DNA of 62,072 nucleotides from contig NZ_JAIQWW010000026.1 of the NCBI RefSeq assembly GCF_020164455.1, positions 1-62,072 of the forward strand, given 5' to 3'. The notes under the pieces are model-generated. The model was not told the origin of the DNA, ran no database searches, and saw only the letters and a list, made by a program, of their open reading frames with translations. A program made the position numbers and the translations under genes. Of the stretch, positions 37,407-49,229 are shown piece after piece (the stretch's first letter is position 1; each line of letters begins with the position of its first letter). This DNA comes from Phyllobacterium chamaecytisi. Its GTDB lineage: Bacteria > Pseudomonadota > Alphaproteobacteria > Rhizobiales > Rhizobiaceae.

Positions 37407-38903
37407 TTATTTCATCGTCGGGATAACGAACTCGGCACCGTCTTTGACGCCGGAAGGCCAGCGAGACGTGACAGTCTTGGTCTTGGTGTAGAAGCGGAAC
37501 GCATCGGGACCATGCTGGTTCAAATCGCCGAAACCGGAACCCTTCCAACCTCCAAATGTATAGTAGGCAATCGGAACCGGGATCGGCACGTTGATACCGA
37601 CCATTCCAACCTGAACACGAGAGGCGAAGTCGCGAGCCGCATCGCCATCACGCGTGAAAATGGCAACGCCATTGCCGTATTCATGTTCGTTTGGCAGACG
37701 GATCGCGTCCTCATAAGTGTCGGCGCGAACGATACCCAAAACCGGTCCGAAGATCTCTTCTTTATAGATCCGCATGTCCGGCGTCACATGATCAAACAGG
37801 CAGCCGCCCATGTAGAAACCATTCTCATAGCCTTGCATCGTGAAACCACGACCATCGACCACGAGTTTGGCGCCTTCTTCCACGCCGAGATTCACATAAC
37901 CCTGGATGCGCTCTAGTGCCTGTTTGGTGACCACCGGACCATAATCGGCCGACATGTCGGTCGAAGGGCCAACCTTGAGGCTTTCCACACGGGGAATCAG
38001 CCGCTCGACAAGGCGATCGGCCGTGTCCTTGCCAACTGGTACCGCCACGGAAATAGCCATGCAACGCTCGCCGGCAGAACCATATCCAGCACCAATCAGT
38101 GCATCGACGGTCTGGTCCATATCGGCATCCGGCATAATGATCATGTGATTCTTGGCGCCGCCAAAGCACTGGGCACGCTTGCCGTTCGCCGTAGCGCGAG
38201 TGTAAATGTACTGAGCAATCGGAGTTGAGCCAACAAAGCCGACAGCCTTGATGTCCGGGTCGTCAAGGATTGCATCGACCGCTTCCTTGTCACCATTGAC
38301 GACGTTGAAGATGCCTGCAGGAAGCCCCGCTTCGATGAAAAGCTCTGCAAGGCGCATAGGCACGCCTGGATCGCGTTCTGAAGGCTTCAGAATAAAGGCG
38401 TTACCTGACACGATTGCCGGACCGGCTTTCCATAGCGGGATCATGGCAGGAAAATTGAACGGGGTGATGCCGGCAACTACCCCGAGAGGCTGCCGCATTG
38501 AATAGACATCGATGCCAGTTCCGGCGCTGTCAGAAAACTCGCCCTTCAGCATATGCGCTGCACCGAGGCACACCTCGACCACTTCCAGACCGCGCTGTAT
38601 ATCACCCTTGGCGTCAGGGATTGTCTTGCCATGCTCGCGCGCCAGAAGTTCGGCCAACGAATCATACTCGGCTTCCACCAGTTCGAGGAACTTGCGCATG
38701 ACGCGCACCCGGCGCTGCGGGTTGGTTGCAGCCCAGGCAGGCTGCGCAGCTTTTGCATTCTCTACTGCAGCGCGAACTTCCGCCGGTGTCGCAAGTGCAA
38801 CGCGGCCTTGAACAGTTCCGTCCATCGGTTGGAAAATCTCGGTCGTGCGACCGCTGGTTCCGGCGACATGCTTGCCACCGATGAAATGTCCTACCTCACG
38901 CAT
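37407..38903 (-). CDS. mmsA: CoA-acylating methylmalonate-semialdehyde dehydrogenase MmsA
   Basis: This 498-residue aldehyde dehydrogenase converts methylmalonate semialdehyde (valine, inositol or beta-alanine catabolism) to propionyl-CoA or acetyl-CoA. The nucleophile is Cys281 (GSAGERCMA), and the FGGAKNHMIIMPDAD stretch, in place of the usual glutamate general-base segment, is the MmsA signature. The ATG at 38903 follows AGGGAGG; the frame continues 60 codons upstream but that part has no family similarity. It is divergent from a LysR regulator. Although beside the hydroxyproline genes, it is not a ketoglutarate-semialdehyde dehydrogenase by sequence. Confidence 0.95.
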   Translation of the reverse strand: MREVGHFIGGKHVAGTSGRTTEIFQPMDGTVQGRVALATPAEVRAAVENAKAAQPAWAATNPQRRVRVMRKFLELVEAEYDSLAELLAREHGKTIPDAKGDIQRGLEVVEVCLGAAHMLKGEFSDSAGTGIDVYSMRQPLGVVAGITPFNFPAMIPLWKAGPAIVSGNAFILKPSERDPGVPMRLAELFIEAGLPAGIFNVVNGDKEAVDAILDDPDIKAVGFVGSTPIAQYIYTRATANGKRAQCFGGAKNHMIIMPDADMDQTVDALIGAGYGSAGERCMAISVAVPVGKDTADRLVERLIPRVESLKVGPSTDMSADYGPVVTKQALERIQGYVNLGVEEGAKLVVDGRGFTMQGYENGFYMGGCLFDHVTPDMRIYKEEIFGPVLGIVRADTYEDAIRLPNEHEYGNGVAIFTRDGDAARDFASRVQVGMVGINVPIPVPIAYYTFGGWKGSGFGDLNQHGPDAFRFYTKTKTVTSRWPSGVKDGAEFVIPTMK

Positions 38904-39032
38904 AGCGAACCTCCCTGCAATAGTTGGATTTCTGTTGTTGCTATCATCGCGCTTCAAAAACTTTATTGCAAGCCAAGCAAAAGCGTATCCGTTGTGCAAA
39001 AATTGAAGTACGAATTTGAGCGGGAGGCTTTT

Positions 39033-39914
39033 ATGAATTGGGATGATGTACGTATTTTCCTGGCTGTTGCACGGTCCGGACAAATTCTCGGGGCGGCAAG
39101 ACGTCTAGCGCTTAACCACGCGACAGTTGCCCGACGGCTGACAGCGCTGGAGAACGATCTCAATACAAAGCTTCTCACCCGGCGTACCAATGGATGTGAA
39201 CTCACGCACGCAGGCGAAGAGTTTCTATTGTCTGCAGAGCGCATGGAAGCGGAAATGCTATCTATCCGCTCTTCACTCGGCGATGCTGACGTCGCCATCT
39301 CCGGGTCAGTTCGGATTGGGGCGCCGGATGGGTTTGGCGTTACCTTTCTGGCACCGAGATTGGCGTTGCTCACAGCCCGCTATCCAGACTTGAAAATACA
39401 GTTGGTGCCGGTTCCCCGCTCATTTTCGCTTTCTCGGCGCGAGGCCGATATTGCCATCACGGTTGATCGCCCCGATCAAGGACGCCTTGTAGCGCGCAAG
39501 CTTGTCGATTACAGCCTCGGCCTCTACGCCAGCCGTTCCTACCTTGCTGAGCGTGAGGCGCCGCAGACCGTGGATGAGCTCTCGGCGCATCGCCTCGTCG
39601 GATACGTCGATGACCTCGTCATCAGCCCATCGCTGAACTACGCGCCTGAAATCACTCGTGACTGGAAAGCAGCCTTTGAGATTTCAAGTGCGCTTGGACA
39701 GGTCGAGGCGGTGCGGGCTGGCGCAGGCATCGGAATACTCCACATGTTCATTGCGCGCGAGCATGAAGATCTTGTGCCAGTCCTGCCCGAACGCACCATT
39801 CACCGGTCCTACTGGTTGGCCTATCACGAATCCGTTCGTACACTTCGTCGCATCGCAGCGGTCTCGAATTTCATTTCCGATATGGTGAACCGTGAAAACG
39901 CGCGATTCTCCTAA
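39033..39914 (+). CDS. LysR family transcriptional regulator
   Basis: The 293-residue protein has the LysR N-terminal helix-turn-helix (residues 2-60, GQILGAARRLALNHATVARRLTALENDL) and a periplasmic-binding-protein-like effector domain. The ATG is preceded by CGGGAGG. It is divergent from mmsA across 129 bases, so it is the likely regulator of that gene; the effector is unknown. Confidence 0.9.
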   Translation: MNWDDVRIFLAVARSGQILGAARRLALNHATVARRLTALENDLNTKLLTRRTNGCELTHAGEEFLLSAERMEAEMLSIRSSLGDADVAISGSVRIGAPDGFGVTFLAPRLALLTARYPDLKIQLVPVPRSFSLSRREADIAITVDRPDQGRLVARKLVDYSLGLYASRSYLAEREAPQTVDELSAHRLVGYVDDLVISPSLNYAPEITRDWKAAFEISSALGQVEAVRAGAGIGILHMFIAREHEDLVPVLPERTIHRSYWLAYHESVRTLRRIAAVSNFISDMVNRENARFS

Positions 39915-40030
39915 ATGAGGTACAGTTTCATAGGCCAAATAATGATTAACCACCGCGGAACAAAAATCGCCAACTCGACTTTAAAATGGTGCACCATAAT
40001 GGTGATTCGAAACGGTATCGGAGAGGGAAA

Positions 40031-40384
40031 ATGTACCGATATATCCTGGCATTCGCTGTAGTTTTTGGCGGCGCGCAGTTCTTTCCTGTGTTGCCTGCAC
40101 ATGCGCAAGATTCCGTCAGATGCGAATCGCGTAAGTTCAGATACAGGGAATGCGATGCAGACATGCGCCGCCCGCGCATTGCAAGGCAGATTTCCAAAAG
40201 ACCCTGCATAGCTGGCGACAGTTGGGGCTACAATCGAGGCGCTATCTGGGTAGATAAGGGTTGTGCTGCGGTCTTCACCGATTCTAGACGCGGTCGAGAC
40301 AGATACCGGGAGGATGACCGATACGACGATCGGTACCCTCGCCGCAGGCGTGACAATGGCGTCGAACTTGAACTCGACTTTTAG
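40031..40384 (+). CDS. secreted DUF3011-like protein
   Basis: The 117-residue protein begins with a clear signal peptide (YILAFAVVFGGAQFFPVLPAHA). The mature part starts QDSVRCESRKFRYRECDADM and contains further cysteines (CIAGDSWGYNRGAIWVDKGC), matching the small DUF3011 domain as I recall it, then ends in a highly charged Arg/Asp-rich tail (RGRDRYREDDRYDDRYPRRRRD). GGAGAGGG precedes the ATG. The function is unknown, and it is probably periplasmic with disulphides. A 13-base palindrome (CACCAT-A-ATGGTG) lies 27 bases upstream. Confidence 0.8.
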   Translation: MYRYILAFAVVFGGAQFFPVLPAHAQDSVRCESRKFRYRECDADMRRPRIARQISKRPCIAGDSWGYNRGAIWVDKGCAAVFTDSRRGRDRYREDDRYDDRYPRRRRDNGVELELDF

Positions 40385-40388
40385 GCAT

Positions 40389-42332
40389 TTACTCTGAGCT
40401 GAGTGCTACTGCCGGCTGAAGCCGCGAGGCGTTCCTGGCCGGCAGGTACCCGAAGACGAGCCCCGTCAAGAATGAACAGGCAAAAGCTAACGCCACCGGC
40501 CCGATCGTGAAGCTGATCGGTGCACCGAGGAGCTTTGCCAGTACTCCAGTCCCGATGCCTGCCGCGACGCCGATCGCCCCACCGATCGCCGAAACCACAA
40601 GTGCCTCTATTATGAACTGCAGCAGAATATCGCTCCGGCGCGCGCCCGTCGCCATACGAACGCCGATCTCGCGAGTCCGCTCCGTGACACTTACCAACAT
40701 GATGTTCATGACCCCGATTCCACCGACGAGAAGCGAAATTGCAGCAACAGCGCCAAGAAATAGCTTCAGCGTATTTGATGTCTCGGTGACAGCTTCACGA
40801 ATGGACGCCATATTGGTGATGAGAGTGTCCTGTCTCTGGTGACGTTTGTCCAAAAGTGACTGAATCGTCTCCTGTGTGGCGTCGATCGCCGAGCCGTCCT
40901 TTACCTGGACGGTAATTGTCCGCACGTTGCGCTGGCCGAAAAGTCGCATGCTTCCAGTCGTCAGGGGAACCAGAACCGTATCGTCCTGATCGTTGCCGCC
41001 CATGCCTGCGCCCATTTCGCTCATCACGCCGATGATCTGGAATGGAATTTTGTTGACGAGTACATACTTGCCAATCGGGTCCGTGCCATCGGCAAAGAGC
41101 GTCTTGACCACGGTTTGGCCAAGCACTGCTACCGGGGCGTAATTGGTCATGTCATCCTGATTGATGAACTCGCCCTTACCCACTGTCCAGGATTTCGCCT
41201 GCGTAAACTGCGGAACCGTACCATTGGCCGTCGTCTGATAATCGACATTCCCATAACGTACCGTCACCGTGCTCGTCATTTCCGGAACAGCGAAAGCAAC
41301 ATTTGGCTGTTCGAGGATGGCATCCGCATCGGCCGGAATCAGGGTTACGACGCTACCACCCGTACCACCGCGGAAATTAGCCATGTTCGGGCGGATCACC
41401 AAAAGATCAGATCCCATCGAGGAAATCCGGTCGAGTACAGAGTTCTGCGCACCCGTGCCGATAGCAAGCATGGCGACAACAGAACCGACACCGATGACGA
41501 TCCCGAGCAATGTGAGAATCGTGCGGAACAGGTTGGCCCGCAATGCACGGAAGGCCATTTTAATAGCTTCGGAAATATCGGCGATTGCAGCAACACCCTC
41601 GAAAGCCTTTTGTTGGAGTCCTGTTGCGGCTTCGGGGTTGCTGCGGCCCTTTTTTGTCCGGTCCGAGATAATCCGCCCGTCACGCAGTTCGATGAGCCGG
41701 TCGGCCTGTTCTGCAACTTCGCGTGAATGGGTGATGACGATGATCGTGTGACCACTCTCGTTCATGCTACGAAGCAGCGCCATGACTTCGTCGCCGCTCT
41801 GGCTGTCGAGCGCGCCGGTCGGTTCGTCCGCAAGGATGACGCGACCACCATTCATCAAAGCCCGCGCGATGGAGACACGTTGTTGCTGACCGCCGGAAAG
41901 CTGGTTCGGACGGTGATCGAGCCGGTCGCCAAGCTTCAATGAGCTAAGCAGTGCCTCTGCCCGATCATGCCTGTCGCGAGCTGACGCGCCTGCATAGACC
42001 GCTGGGACTTCGACGTTCTCCTGCGCACTGGCGGTCGGGATGAGATTATAACTTTGGAAGACAAAGCCAAACGTGCGCCTGCGCAATCCGGCAAGTTCAT
42101 CGGGTTCAAAGCCAGAAACGTGTTCGCCATCGAGCAGATAATCACCGCTCGTCGGCTGGTCGAGACAGCCGAGAATATTCATCAGCGTCGACTTGCCCGA
42201 ACCGGATTGGCCAATGATTGCGACAAACTCACCCGCCTCGATATCAAGCGATATCCCGTGAAGAACCTCAACGGCGAGGTCGCCATTGTGATACGTCTTG
42301 CTTATGTCTCTGAGCGAGATGAGGGCGGTCAT
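40389..42332 (-). CDS. macB: macrolide-type ABC exporter MacB (ATPase-permease)
   Basis: The 647-residue protein has an N-terminal ATPase (Walker [10 protein letters not shown] near residue 40, signature [15 protein letters not shown], Walker [14 protein letters not shown]), then a membrane helix near 275-295, a large periplasmic domain (about 300-520) and three C-terminal helices with the FtsX-like core. The length equals typical MacB. With MacA and an outer-membrane TolC partner it extrudes macrolides, peptides or haem-related compounds; the TolC gene is not adjacent. It starts 2 bases after the macA stop. Confidence 0.93.
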   Translation of the reverse strand: MTALISLRDISKTYHNGDLAVEVLHGISLDIEAGEFVAIIGQSGSGKSTLMNILGCLDQPTSGDYLLDGEHVSGFEPDELAGLRRRTFGFVFQSYNLIPTASAQENVEVPAVYAGASARDRHDRAEALLSSLKLGDRLDHRPNQLSGGQQQRVSIARALMNGGRVILADEPTGALDSQSGDEVMALLRSMNESGHTIIVITHSREVAEQADRLIELRDGRIISDRTKKGRSNPEAATGLQQKAFEGVAAIADISEAIKMAFRALRANLFRTILTLLGIVIGVGSVVAMLAIGTGAQNSVLDRISSMGSDLLVIRPNMANFRGGTGGSVVTLIPADADAILEQPNVAFAVPEMTSTVTVRYGNVDYQTTANGTVPQFTQAKSWTVGKGEFINQDDMTNYAPVAVLGQTVVKTLFADGTDPIGKYVLVNKIPFQIIGVMSEMGAGMGGNDQDDTVLVPLTTGSMRLFGQRNVRTITVQVKDGSAIDATQETIQSLLDKRHQRQDTLITNMASIREAVTETSNTLKLFLGAVAAISLLVGGIGVMNIMLVSVTERTREIGVRMATGARRSDILLQFIIEALVVSAIGGAIGVAAGIGTGVLAKLLGAPISFTIGPVALAFACSFLTGLVFGYLPARNASRLQPAVALSSE

Positions 42333-42334
42333 CG

Positions 42335-43627
42335 TCAGAACATCGGCGGCATACGCACGCTGCGCTGCGAGCGATTGCCGGAATTGCGGCTCGTGCCGGC
42401 GCCGTTGCTTTCGCCTCCCTGGCCGACGACCACGAGTTCCCCTTCCTTCAGCCCACTCTTGATCTCGGCACTGACACGGTTGCGGACGCCCACTTCAACC
42501 TCGCGAGTTTCCTGGGTGCCGGCGGTGTTGACAACCCTAACCTCGGCCTTGTGGCCTTGGCCGCTGCTTCCCGCACGACGCGACCCTTCGGAATTGCTAA
42601 CTGCAGAACTTGGCACAACAAGCACATCGTTTGCAGCTGACTGCACGAAGAACACCTGCGCACTCATTGAAATCATAAGATCGCCATCAGGGTTCGGAAC
42701 ATCAAACAAAGCGTAATAGAGCACGACATTGTTCTGGATATCTGGGGTCGGCTGGATCTGCCTCAATTTTCCCTTGTAACGCTTTCCTGGCTGCCCCAGC
42801 AAAGTGAAATAGGCATCCATGCCGATCTTGAGCTTGCTGACATCAGCCTCCGAGACTTGCGCCTTCACAGTCATTGTCGACAAATCCGCAATCGTTGCGA
42901 TCGTTGGCGCCGTTTGGCTAGCATTCAGAGTCTGGCCCTCTTTAACCGGGACAGCAGCGATCGTGCCAGCCATAGGTGCGTAAATCTTCGTGTAACCGAG
43001 ATCGACCTGGTCGCCGGCCAATGTCGCCTGCTGCTTGCGTATCTGGGCTGCAAGGGCATTCACATCGGCTTCGGCCGCCGCGAGGTCGGCGATAGCTTGA
43101 TCCAGCGTAGATTGTGAAACGCTGCGCGTCGCCACAAGATTGCGCTGGCGCTCGATATTGGCTTGCTTCAGCACCAGCTGCGCGTTCTTCGAAATCAGCT
43201 GTGCCTGCAGATTGGCGAGTTCCGCCTGATCGATTTCTATCCTGTTCTGTATGGTGGCAGGATCGATCTCGCCAATAAGCTGATTTTGGGTGACCGTATC
43301 GCCAATCTCGACGTGCAGCACCTTGAGCTGTCCGGAAACTTGGGCGCCGGCATCGACCGATTTGATTGAATCGAGCGTACCGACCGCGGTAACTGCATTC
43401 TCGATGTCACCGCGTACGACCGCTTGCGTGATGACGGCAGTACTCGCTGTTGATGCGCTGTAGTTTATCCATGCGTAATAACCTGCCCCTGCAACCGCGA
43501 GTACGACGGGTAGCAATATCCACAGACGGGACCGCTTCTTTCTTCGATCCGGCTTTACGGTGGCCGGAATGAAGGTCACGTTGGACTCGGCAGGGGATGC
43601 CTTGCCTTGCTTGGCTATTTTGCTCAT
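42335..43627 (-). CDS. macA: MacA-type periplasmic adaptor (membrane fusion protein)
   Basis: The 430-residue protein has an N-terminal membrane anchor ([20 protein letters not shown], residues 33-52), a lipoyl/barrel-sandwich domain split by a long alpha-helical hairpin (about 110-200), and beta-barrel domains, as in MacA. The C-terminus has an unusual Ser/Asn/Gly/Arg-rich tail ([16 protein letters not shown]). The ATG at 43627 follows AAGGTGG; the frame extends 43 codons further without support. It forms an operon with macB. Confidence 0.92.
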   Translation of the reverse strand: MSKIAKQGKASPAESNVTFIPATVKPDRRKKRSRLWILLPVVLAVAGAGYYAWINYSASTASTAVITQAVVRGDIENAVTAVGTLDSIKSVDAGAQVSGQLKVLHVEIGDTVTQNQLIGEIDPATIQNRIEIDQAELANLQAQLISKNAQLVLKQANIERQRNLVATRSVSQSTLDQAIADLAAAEADVNALAAQIRKQQATLAGDQVDLGYTKIYAPMAGTIAAVPVKEGQTLNASQTAPTIATIADLSTMTVKAQVSEADVSKLKIGMDAYFTLLGQPGKRYKGKLRQIQPTPDIQNNVVLYYALFDVPNPDGDLMISMSAQVFFVQSAANDVLVVPSSAVSNSEGSRRAGSSGQGHKAEVRVVNTAGTQETREVEVGVRNRVSAEIKSGLKEGELVVVGQGGESNGAGTSRNSGNRSQRSVRMPPMF

Positions 43628-43792
43628 CAACCGTCCACCTTTTTGCGCCGACGAACGACACTTTTCCCGATCCATCTTAGCAAGAAATGGAGATGAGCGG
43701 TTCGCCTGAAAAGTATTGAGATCATTATATTTTCGTAATGATCTCTGAGCCGCCATTATGAGTTGTGGGCATGAATGAGAGCTGAATGAATT

Positions 43793-44275
43793 TCAAATGC
43801 GATGGTAAGGATGACCTGCAAGGATTGTCGTTGCCCGGTAAAGTTGTTCTGCAACAAGAATGCGAACGATCTGGTGCGGCCATGTCATCGCGCCAAGAGC
43901 CAAAACGACATCGGCACGATCCCTCAGTGAAGCGGCGTGTCCGTCAGGACCGCCAATCGCCACGAGGAGCTGACGCTTGCCATCATCGCGAAACCGCGCA
44001 ACTGCTGCGGCAAAGGCCTCTGAGGGCACCGTCTTCCCTCGCTCGTCCAGAAGAATGAGCACGCCGTCTTGATCGAGTGCTTCAAGAACTTTCGCAGACT
44101 CTTCCCGCTTGCGCAGTTCCGCCTGCGGCGCTTTGCTTTCGGTAATTTCGATAACGGATGTGAATTCAAGCCCGAGCGGAACACCCGTCTTTTTCAGGCG
44201 ATCCAAATAGCGATCTGCCAGCTCTCGTTCGGGGCCAGACTTCATCCGGCCCACGGCAAAGACAGTAATACGCAT
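43793..44275 (-). CDS. rlmH: 23S rRNA pseudouridine(1915)-N3-methyltransferase RlmH
   Basis: This 160-residue SPOUT methyltransferase methylates pseudouridine 1915 in helix 69 of 23S rRNA. AIGGPDGH binds SAM in the trefoil knot and the C-terminal EQLYRATTILAGHPYHR is the conserved end of the family. The length is typical. It lies downstream of rsfS on the minus strand, as in many bacteria. Confidence 0.97.
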   Translation of the reverse strand: MRITVFAVGRMKSGPERELADRYLDRLKKTGVPLGLEFTSVIEITESKAPQAELRKREESAKVLEALDQDGVLILLDERGKTVPSEAFAAAVARFRDDGKRQLLVAIGGPDGHAASLRDRADVVLALGAMTWPHQIVRILVAEQLYRATTILAGHPYHRI

Positions 44276-44389
44276 GGCTCACTCCGGGTTCCAGGCCTAT
44301 GGCAACCCGAAACCACTCCTCCGGTCCAGAACCGGCAAAATCTATCAACCGTTCAGAGCACCGTGTTGTTCGACGCTCCGATCCACCTG

Positions 44390-44773
44390 CTAGTGGACGG
44401 TCTCTCCGTCGAGTTCGGGAGCCTGCCACATCTTTTCGAGATTGTAGAACTCACGCACTTCGGGACGGAATATATGGATGATGATGTCGCCTGTGTCGAT
44501 CAACACCCAATCGCCGCCAGAAAGACCTTCGATTTTGGCGTTGTTGCCATGCCCGCTCTCTTTCAGAGCACGCAAAAGTTGGTCCGCAACCGCCGCTACA
44601 TGACGATGCGAACGTCCCGATGCGATGATCATATGATCAGCAATGACGGACTTGCCTCGAAGGTCGATGGGGATAATATTTTCAGCCTTTGCGTCTTCAA
44701 GACTGGCAAGGACCGATTGAAGGGCAAGAGATACGGAATTGATACCGTTCATCTCTGCCGGTGAAGGTGCCAA
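44390..44773 (-). CDS. rsfS: ribosome silencing factor RsfS
   Basis: The protein (127 residues from the start used here) binds L14 and blocks subunit joining when nutrients are scarce. The conserved core LEDAKAENIIPIDLRGKSVIADHMIIASGRSHRHV and the C-terminal DWVLIDTGDIIIHIF are clear. The start is ambiguous: TTG at 44773 has AAGGA upstream, ATG at 44752 lacks one, and an in-frame CTG at 44803 with GGAA upstream is also possible. It sits between nadD and rlmH. Confidence 0.93.
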   Translation of the reverse strand: MAPSPAEMNGINSVSLALQSVLASLEDAKAENIIPIDLRGKSVIADHMIIASGRSHRHVAAVADQLLRALKESGHGNNAKIEGLSGGDWVLIDTGDIIIHIFRPEVREFYNLEKMWQAPELDGETVH

Positions 44774-44963
44774 GGCATCCTTCTTCTGAAATGCTGTTCT
44801 CAGTGTATTTCCTTTCCCTTAAGAACAACGCAACGCAGTTTGTACCCATACTGCACACCAATAAGATAGGCAGAGTCGCATGACAGTTTCAAGACGTCAT
44901 ATCGAACTAACTCGCTGTTACTGCCATGCTCCGAATGGTGGGGCGCGTAGTTGAAACGCCGCT

Positions 44964-45620
44964 TCACGTCTTTGGTTTCATCACGCCGTTGCGAATAGCA
45001 GTCGACGATAGCAATGACCTCGGCCCATGAATGAAGGTCCATGCTGGCGCGCGTGAACGGGCCAGGATCGGCGCGTCGTCTTCATCGATACGCGCATAAC
45101 CGAACGTCTTGGCCATACGGGATGAAAGGAAAGCCAAAGTGGATCCCGGACGATCGATAACGGCAATCGGAAACGTCAAGGCGATCTTCTGCCAGCGCTG
45201 CCAGAGGTGGAAGTCCGCAAGATTGTCCGCACCCATGATCCAGACAAAATGCACGCCCGGGTTGCGAGCTTTGATCATTGCCAGCGCGTCCGCTGTGTAG
45301 CGGATATTGTGAGCGGCTTCGAATGCCGTAATTTTCACACGGGGATCGTGGATCAGTTCTTCACAGCGCTCCAGGCGCTCCGCCAATGGTGCAAGATGCC
45401 GCGCATCCTTCAGCGGATTGCCTGGCGTGACAATCCACCAGAGCTGGTCGAGCTTCAGGCGACGCAGTGCAATTTCAGCCACCAGCGCATGACCTGCGTG
45501 TGGCGGATTGAAGGAACCACCAAACAGCCCCACCGTCATACCCTTCTCAACGAAAGGCATGCGCAGATGCGCTTCACTGACGCCTGGAAAGCTCGTTTGC
45601 AAACTTGCCTTTATTGTCAC
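44964..45620 (-). CDS. nadD: nicotinate-nucleotide adenylyltransferase NadD
   Basis: This 218-residue enzyme converts nicotinate mononucleotide to deamido-NAD in NAD synthesis. The nucleotidyltransferase motif [11 protein letters not shown] and the SSTAIRNG motif near the C-terminus are present. The GTG at 45620 overlaps the proA stop (GTGA), a coupling signal; ATGs at 45560 and 45539 (the latter with GAGAAGG upstream, giving [10 protein letters not shown]) are alternatives, so the first 27 residues are uncertain. Confidence 0.93.
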   Translation of the reverse strand: MTIKASLQTSFPGVSEAHLRMPFVEKGMTVGLFGGSFNPPHAGHALVAEIALRRLKLDQLWWIVTPGNPLKDARHLAPLAERLERCEELIHDPRVKITAFEAAHNIRYTADALAMIKARNPGVHFVWIMGADNLADFHLWQRWQKIALTFPIAVIDRPGSTLAFLSSRMAKTFGYARIDEDDAPILARSRAPAWTFIHGPRSLLSSTAIRNGVMKPKT

Positions 45621-46900
45621 GGACGAGTCTGGCCGTTGCCGCGCACACGGTATTTAAACGAGGTCAGCTGCTCGACCCCCACTGGACCTCTCGCATGCAT
45701 CTTGCCGGTTGCAATTCCGATTTCGGCGCCCATGCCGAATTCACCGCCGTCAGCAAACTGCGTAGAGGCATTGTGCAAAAGAATGGCCGAGTCGATCTCG
45801 TTGAAAAACCGTTCCACGACGCGAAGGTCTTCGGCAACGACAGCTTCGGTATGATGCGAGGAATAATGATTGATGTGCTGTATCGCGCCGTCCACACCAT
45901 CAACCAGCTTCACCGAAATGATCGCATCGAGATATTCCGTGGACCAATCTTCCTCGGTGGCGGGTTTGGCACTCGCGAAGAGCTCCACGACTCCGTCGTC
46001 ACCACGAATTTCGCAGCCCGCTGAACGTAGGTCTTCAAGGAGCGGCACCAGATGGGTTGGTACAACAAGCTTGTCGACAAGCAGTGTCTCGGCCGAACCG
46101 CATACGCCGGTACGGCGCATCTTGGCATTGACGACAATCTTGCGCGCCATTGCCAAATCAGCAGAGGCATCGATGTAGAGGTGGCAAAGGCCCTCAAGAT
46201 GGGCAAACACCGGCACACGGGCTTCAGCTTGCACCCGGGCAACCAGGCTTTTACCCCCGCGCGGAATGATCACGTCGAGATTTCCATCGAGACCTTTGAG
46301 CATTTCGCCAACGGCAGCACGATCGGTGGTCGGCACCAATTGGATCGCGGCCTGCGGAAGATCAGCAGCTGCGATTCCCTCGAGCAAGGCTTCATGGATA
46401 GCCTTTGATGAATGCGCGGAATCCGACCCGCCGCGCAAGATCACAGCGTTACCGGATTTGAGGCATAGCGCACCTGCATCCGCCGTCACATTCGGCCGGC
46501 TCTCGTAGATCACACCAATAACGCCGAGGGGAGTGCGGACACGTTCGATATGCAGGCCATTCGGGCGATCCCATTCGGCAATGACGTCTCCAACCGGATC
46601 CTTGAGACTGGCTATTGCACGAATGCTCGCGGAAATCCCGGCAACCCGGTTAAGGTCAAGTTTGAGCCGGTCCAATAACGCTGGTGACATGCCGGCTTTT
46701 TTGCCGTTCTCGATGTCGCGGTCATTGGCTTCGAGAATATCGGCCGTACGGCCATCGACAGCATCGGCCATAGCTGCGAGCGCTGCAGTTTTCTTGCCAG
46801 GAGACGCAGTGGCAAGAGATTGCGCGGCGGCGCGTGCCTTGCGGCCGATTTCGGCCATCAATTCGGCAACCGGCAGGTCCTTATCCACTCGTCGCAACAT
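45617..46900 (-). CDS. proA: gamma-glutamyl phosphate reductase ProA
   Basis: The 427-residue NADPH-dependent enzyme reduces gamma-glutamyl phosphate to glutamate semialdehyde, the second step of proline synthesis. [15 protein letters not shown] holds the catalytic cysteine and [12 protein letters not shown] is a family motif. GGAGTAAGAG precedes the ATG. It lies 3 bases after proB and overlaps nadD, so it is a proBA operon continuing into NAD and ribosome genes. Confidence 0.97.
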   Translation of the reverse strand: MLRRVDKDLPVAELMAEIGRKARAAAQSLATASPGKKTAALAAMADAVDGRTADILEANDRDIENGKKAGMSPALLDRLKLDLNRVAGISASIRAIASLKDPVGDVIAEWDRPNGLHIERVRTPLGVIGVIYESRPNVTADAGALCLKSGNAVILRGGSDSAHSSKAIHEALLEGIAAADLPQAAIQLVPTTDRAAVGEMLKGLDGNLDVIIPRGGKSLVARVQAEARVPVFAHLEGLCHLYIDASADLAMARKIVVNAKMRRTGVCGSAETLLVDKLVVPTHLVPLLEDLRSAGCEIRGDDGVVELFASAKPATEEDWSTEYLDAIISVKLVDGVDGAIQHINHYSSHHTEAVVAEDLRVVERFFNEIDSAILLHNASTQFADGGEFGMGAEIGIATGKMHARGPVGVEQLTSFKYRVRGNGQTRP

Positions 46901-46903
46901 CTC

Positions 46904-48094
46904 TTACTCCTTGGCCGTGGCAGCGCGCTTTGCGGCACGCACCACCAGATCATCGCGATGGATCATCGCGGAACGGGCATCATAACCGAGAATCGTGCCA
47001 ATCTCATTGGTCTTGCGTCCCGCAATCTTTACGGCATCGGCAGCGTCGTAGGCAACAAGTCCGCGAGCAGCCTCACGACCATCGGGTCCGAACACAGCGA
47101 CTGTATCGCCCCGTGTGAACTGGCCCGCAACTTCGCGAACACCGGCAGCAAGCAATGACTTGCCGGATTTGAGAGCGACAAGCGCGCCCTCGTCGATAAC
47201 CAGTCGCCCGGATGGTTCAAGATTCCCGGATATCCAGGTCTTCCAGGCATTGACCGGCGTCAAGCTGGCTTTAAACATCGTGGAACGTTCACCTCGATCG
47301 ATGGCGGCCAGCGGGTTTAGCCGCGTGCCGGATGCGATGATCATCGCCGTTCCCGCCGCATTGGCGATCTTGCCCGCATCCAGCTTGGTCTTCATACCAC
47401 CCCGGGAATATTCCGATGCGGCTGCACCAGCCATCGCTTCGACATCGGGTGTAATCACATCAACAACGGGTAGAAATTGCGCATGCGGATTCTGGTGCGG
47501 CGGTGCCGTATAGAGCCCATCGATATCTGAAAGCAGGATCAGGAGGTCCGCGCCCATCATGGTCGCAACCCGTGCAGCGAGCCGGTCATTGTCGCCATAG
47601 CGGATTTCGGTGGTCGCAACCGTGTCATTTTCGTTGATGACGGGAACTGCCTTCAATCGCAACAAGGTCCCTACCGTCGCGCGCGCATTGAGATAGCGGC
47701 GGCGTTCTTCGGTATCGGCAAGGGTTAACAGAATCTGTCCGGCGCGCAATTTGTGGTGGCTCAAAACCTCGGCATAGGCTTTGGCCAATTCGATCTGGCC
47801 GGCGGCCGCTGCAGCCTGGCTTTCTTCCAGCCGCAATGCGCCCTTTGGCAAACCCAGCACCGTCCGGCCAAGGGCGATCGCACCGGAGGATACAATCATC
47901 ATCTCGACGCCCGATGCGCTTAACATAGCAACGTCGGTGCCAAGGCTCTCAAGCCAATCACGCTTGAGCCCAGTGACACGATCAACAAGCAAAGCCGAGC
48001 CAATCTTGACAACGATCCGGCGATAGGACGCCAGCTTCGGTAGTGAATTCACCTGATCTTCGTTATCCCGGAGTTGGACTGATTTCGCGGACAT
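46904..48094 (-). CDS. proB: glutamate 5-kinase ProB
   Basis: The 396-residue protein has an amino-acid kinase domain ([12 protein letters not shown] near residue 26, [23 protein letters not shown] near 170) and a C-terminal PUA domain. It phosphorylates glutamate and is normally feedback-inhibited by proline. The ATG at 48094, 8 bases after the obgE stop, is preferred; a TTG at 48106 overlapping that stop (TTGA) is the alternative. Confidence 0.96.
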   Translation of the reverse strand: MSAKSVQLRDNEDQVNSLPKLASYRRIVVKIGSALLVDRVTGLKRDWLESLGTDVAMLSASGVEMMIVSSGAIALGRTVLGLPKGALRLEESQAAAAAGQIELAKAYAEVLSHHKLRAGQILLTLADTEERRRYLNARATVGTLLRLKAVPVINENDTVATTEIRYGDNDRLAARVATMMGADLLILLSDIDGLYTAPPHQNPHAQFLPVVDVITPDVEAMAGAAASEYSRGGMKTKLDAGKIANAAGTAMIIASGTRLNPLAAIDRGERSTMFKASLTPVNAWKTWISGNLEPSGRLVIDEGALVALKSGKSLLAAGVREVAGQFTRGDTVAVFGPDGREAARGLVAYDAADAVKIAGRKTNEIGTILGYDARSAMIHRDDLVVRAAKRAATAKE

Positions 48095-48102
48095 TCTACG
48101 AC

Positions 48103-49143
<1,041 letters not shown>

Positions 49144-49229
49144 TCAGCCCTTTTGATGTTCCGAGGCATTACAGTAAAATCCTCGAAATGAAAACTGGTC
49201 GCCTCGATGTTGGAGACGACCAGTATTGG

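Noticed and set aside
37407..38903. Reading the aldehyde dehydrogenase as the ketoglutarate-semialdehyde dehydrogenase of the hydroxyproline pathway
   Set aside because: The FGGAKNH motif and overall sequence are those of CoA-acylating MmsA, and it is divergent from its own LysR regulator and separated from the operon by a terminator.
44800..45042. 80-codon minus-strand open frame between nadD and rsfS
   Set aside because: It overlaps the 3' end of nadD in another frame and resembles no protein family I know.
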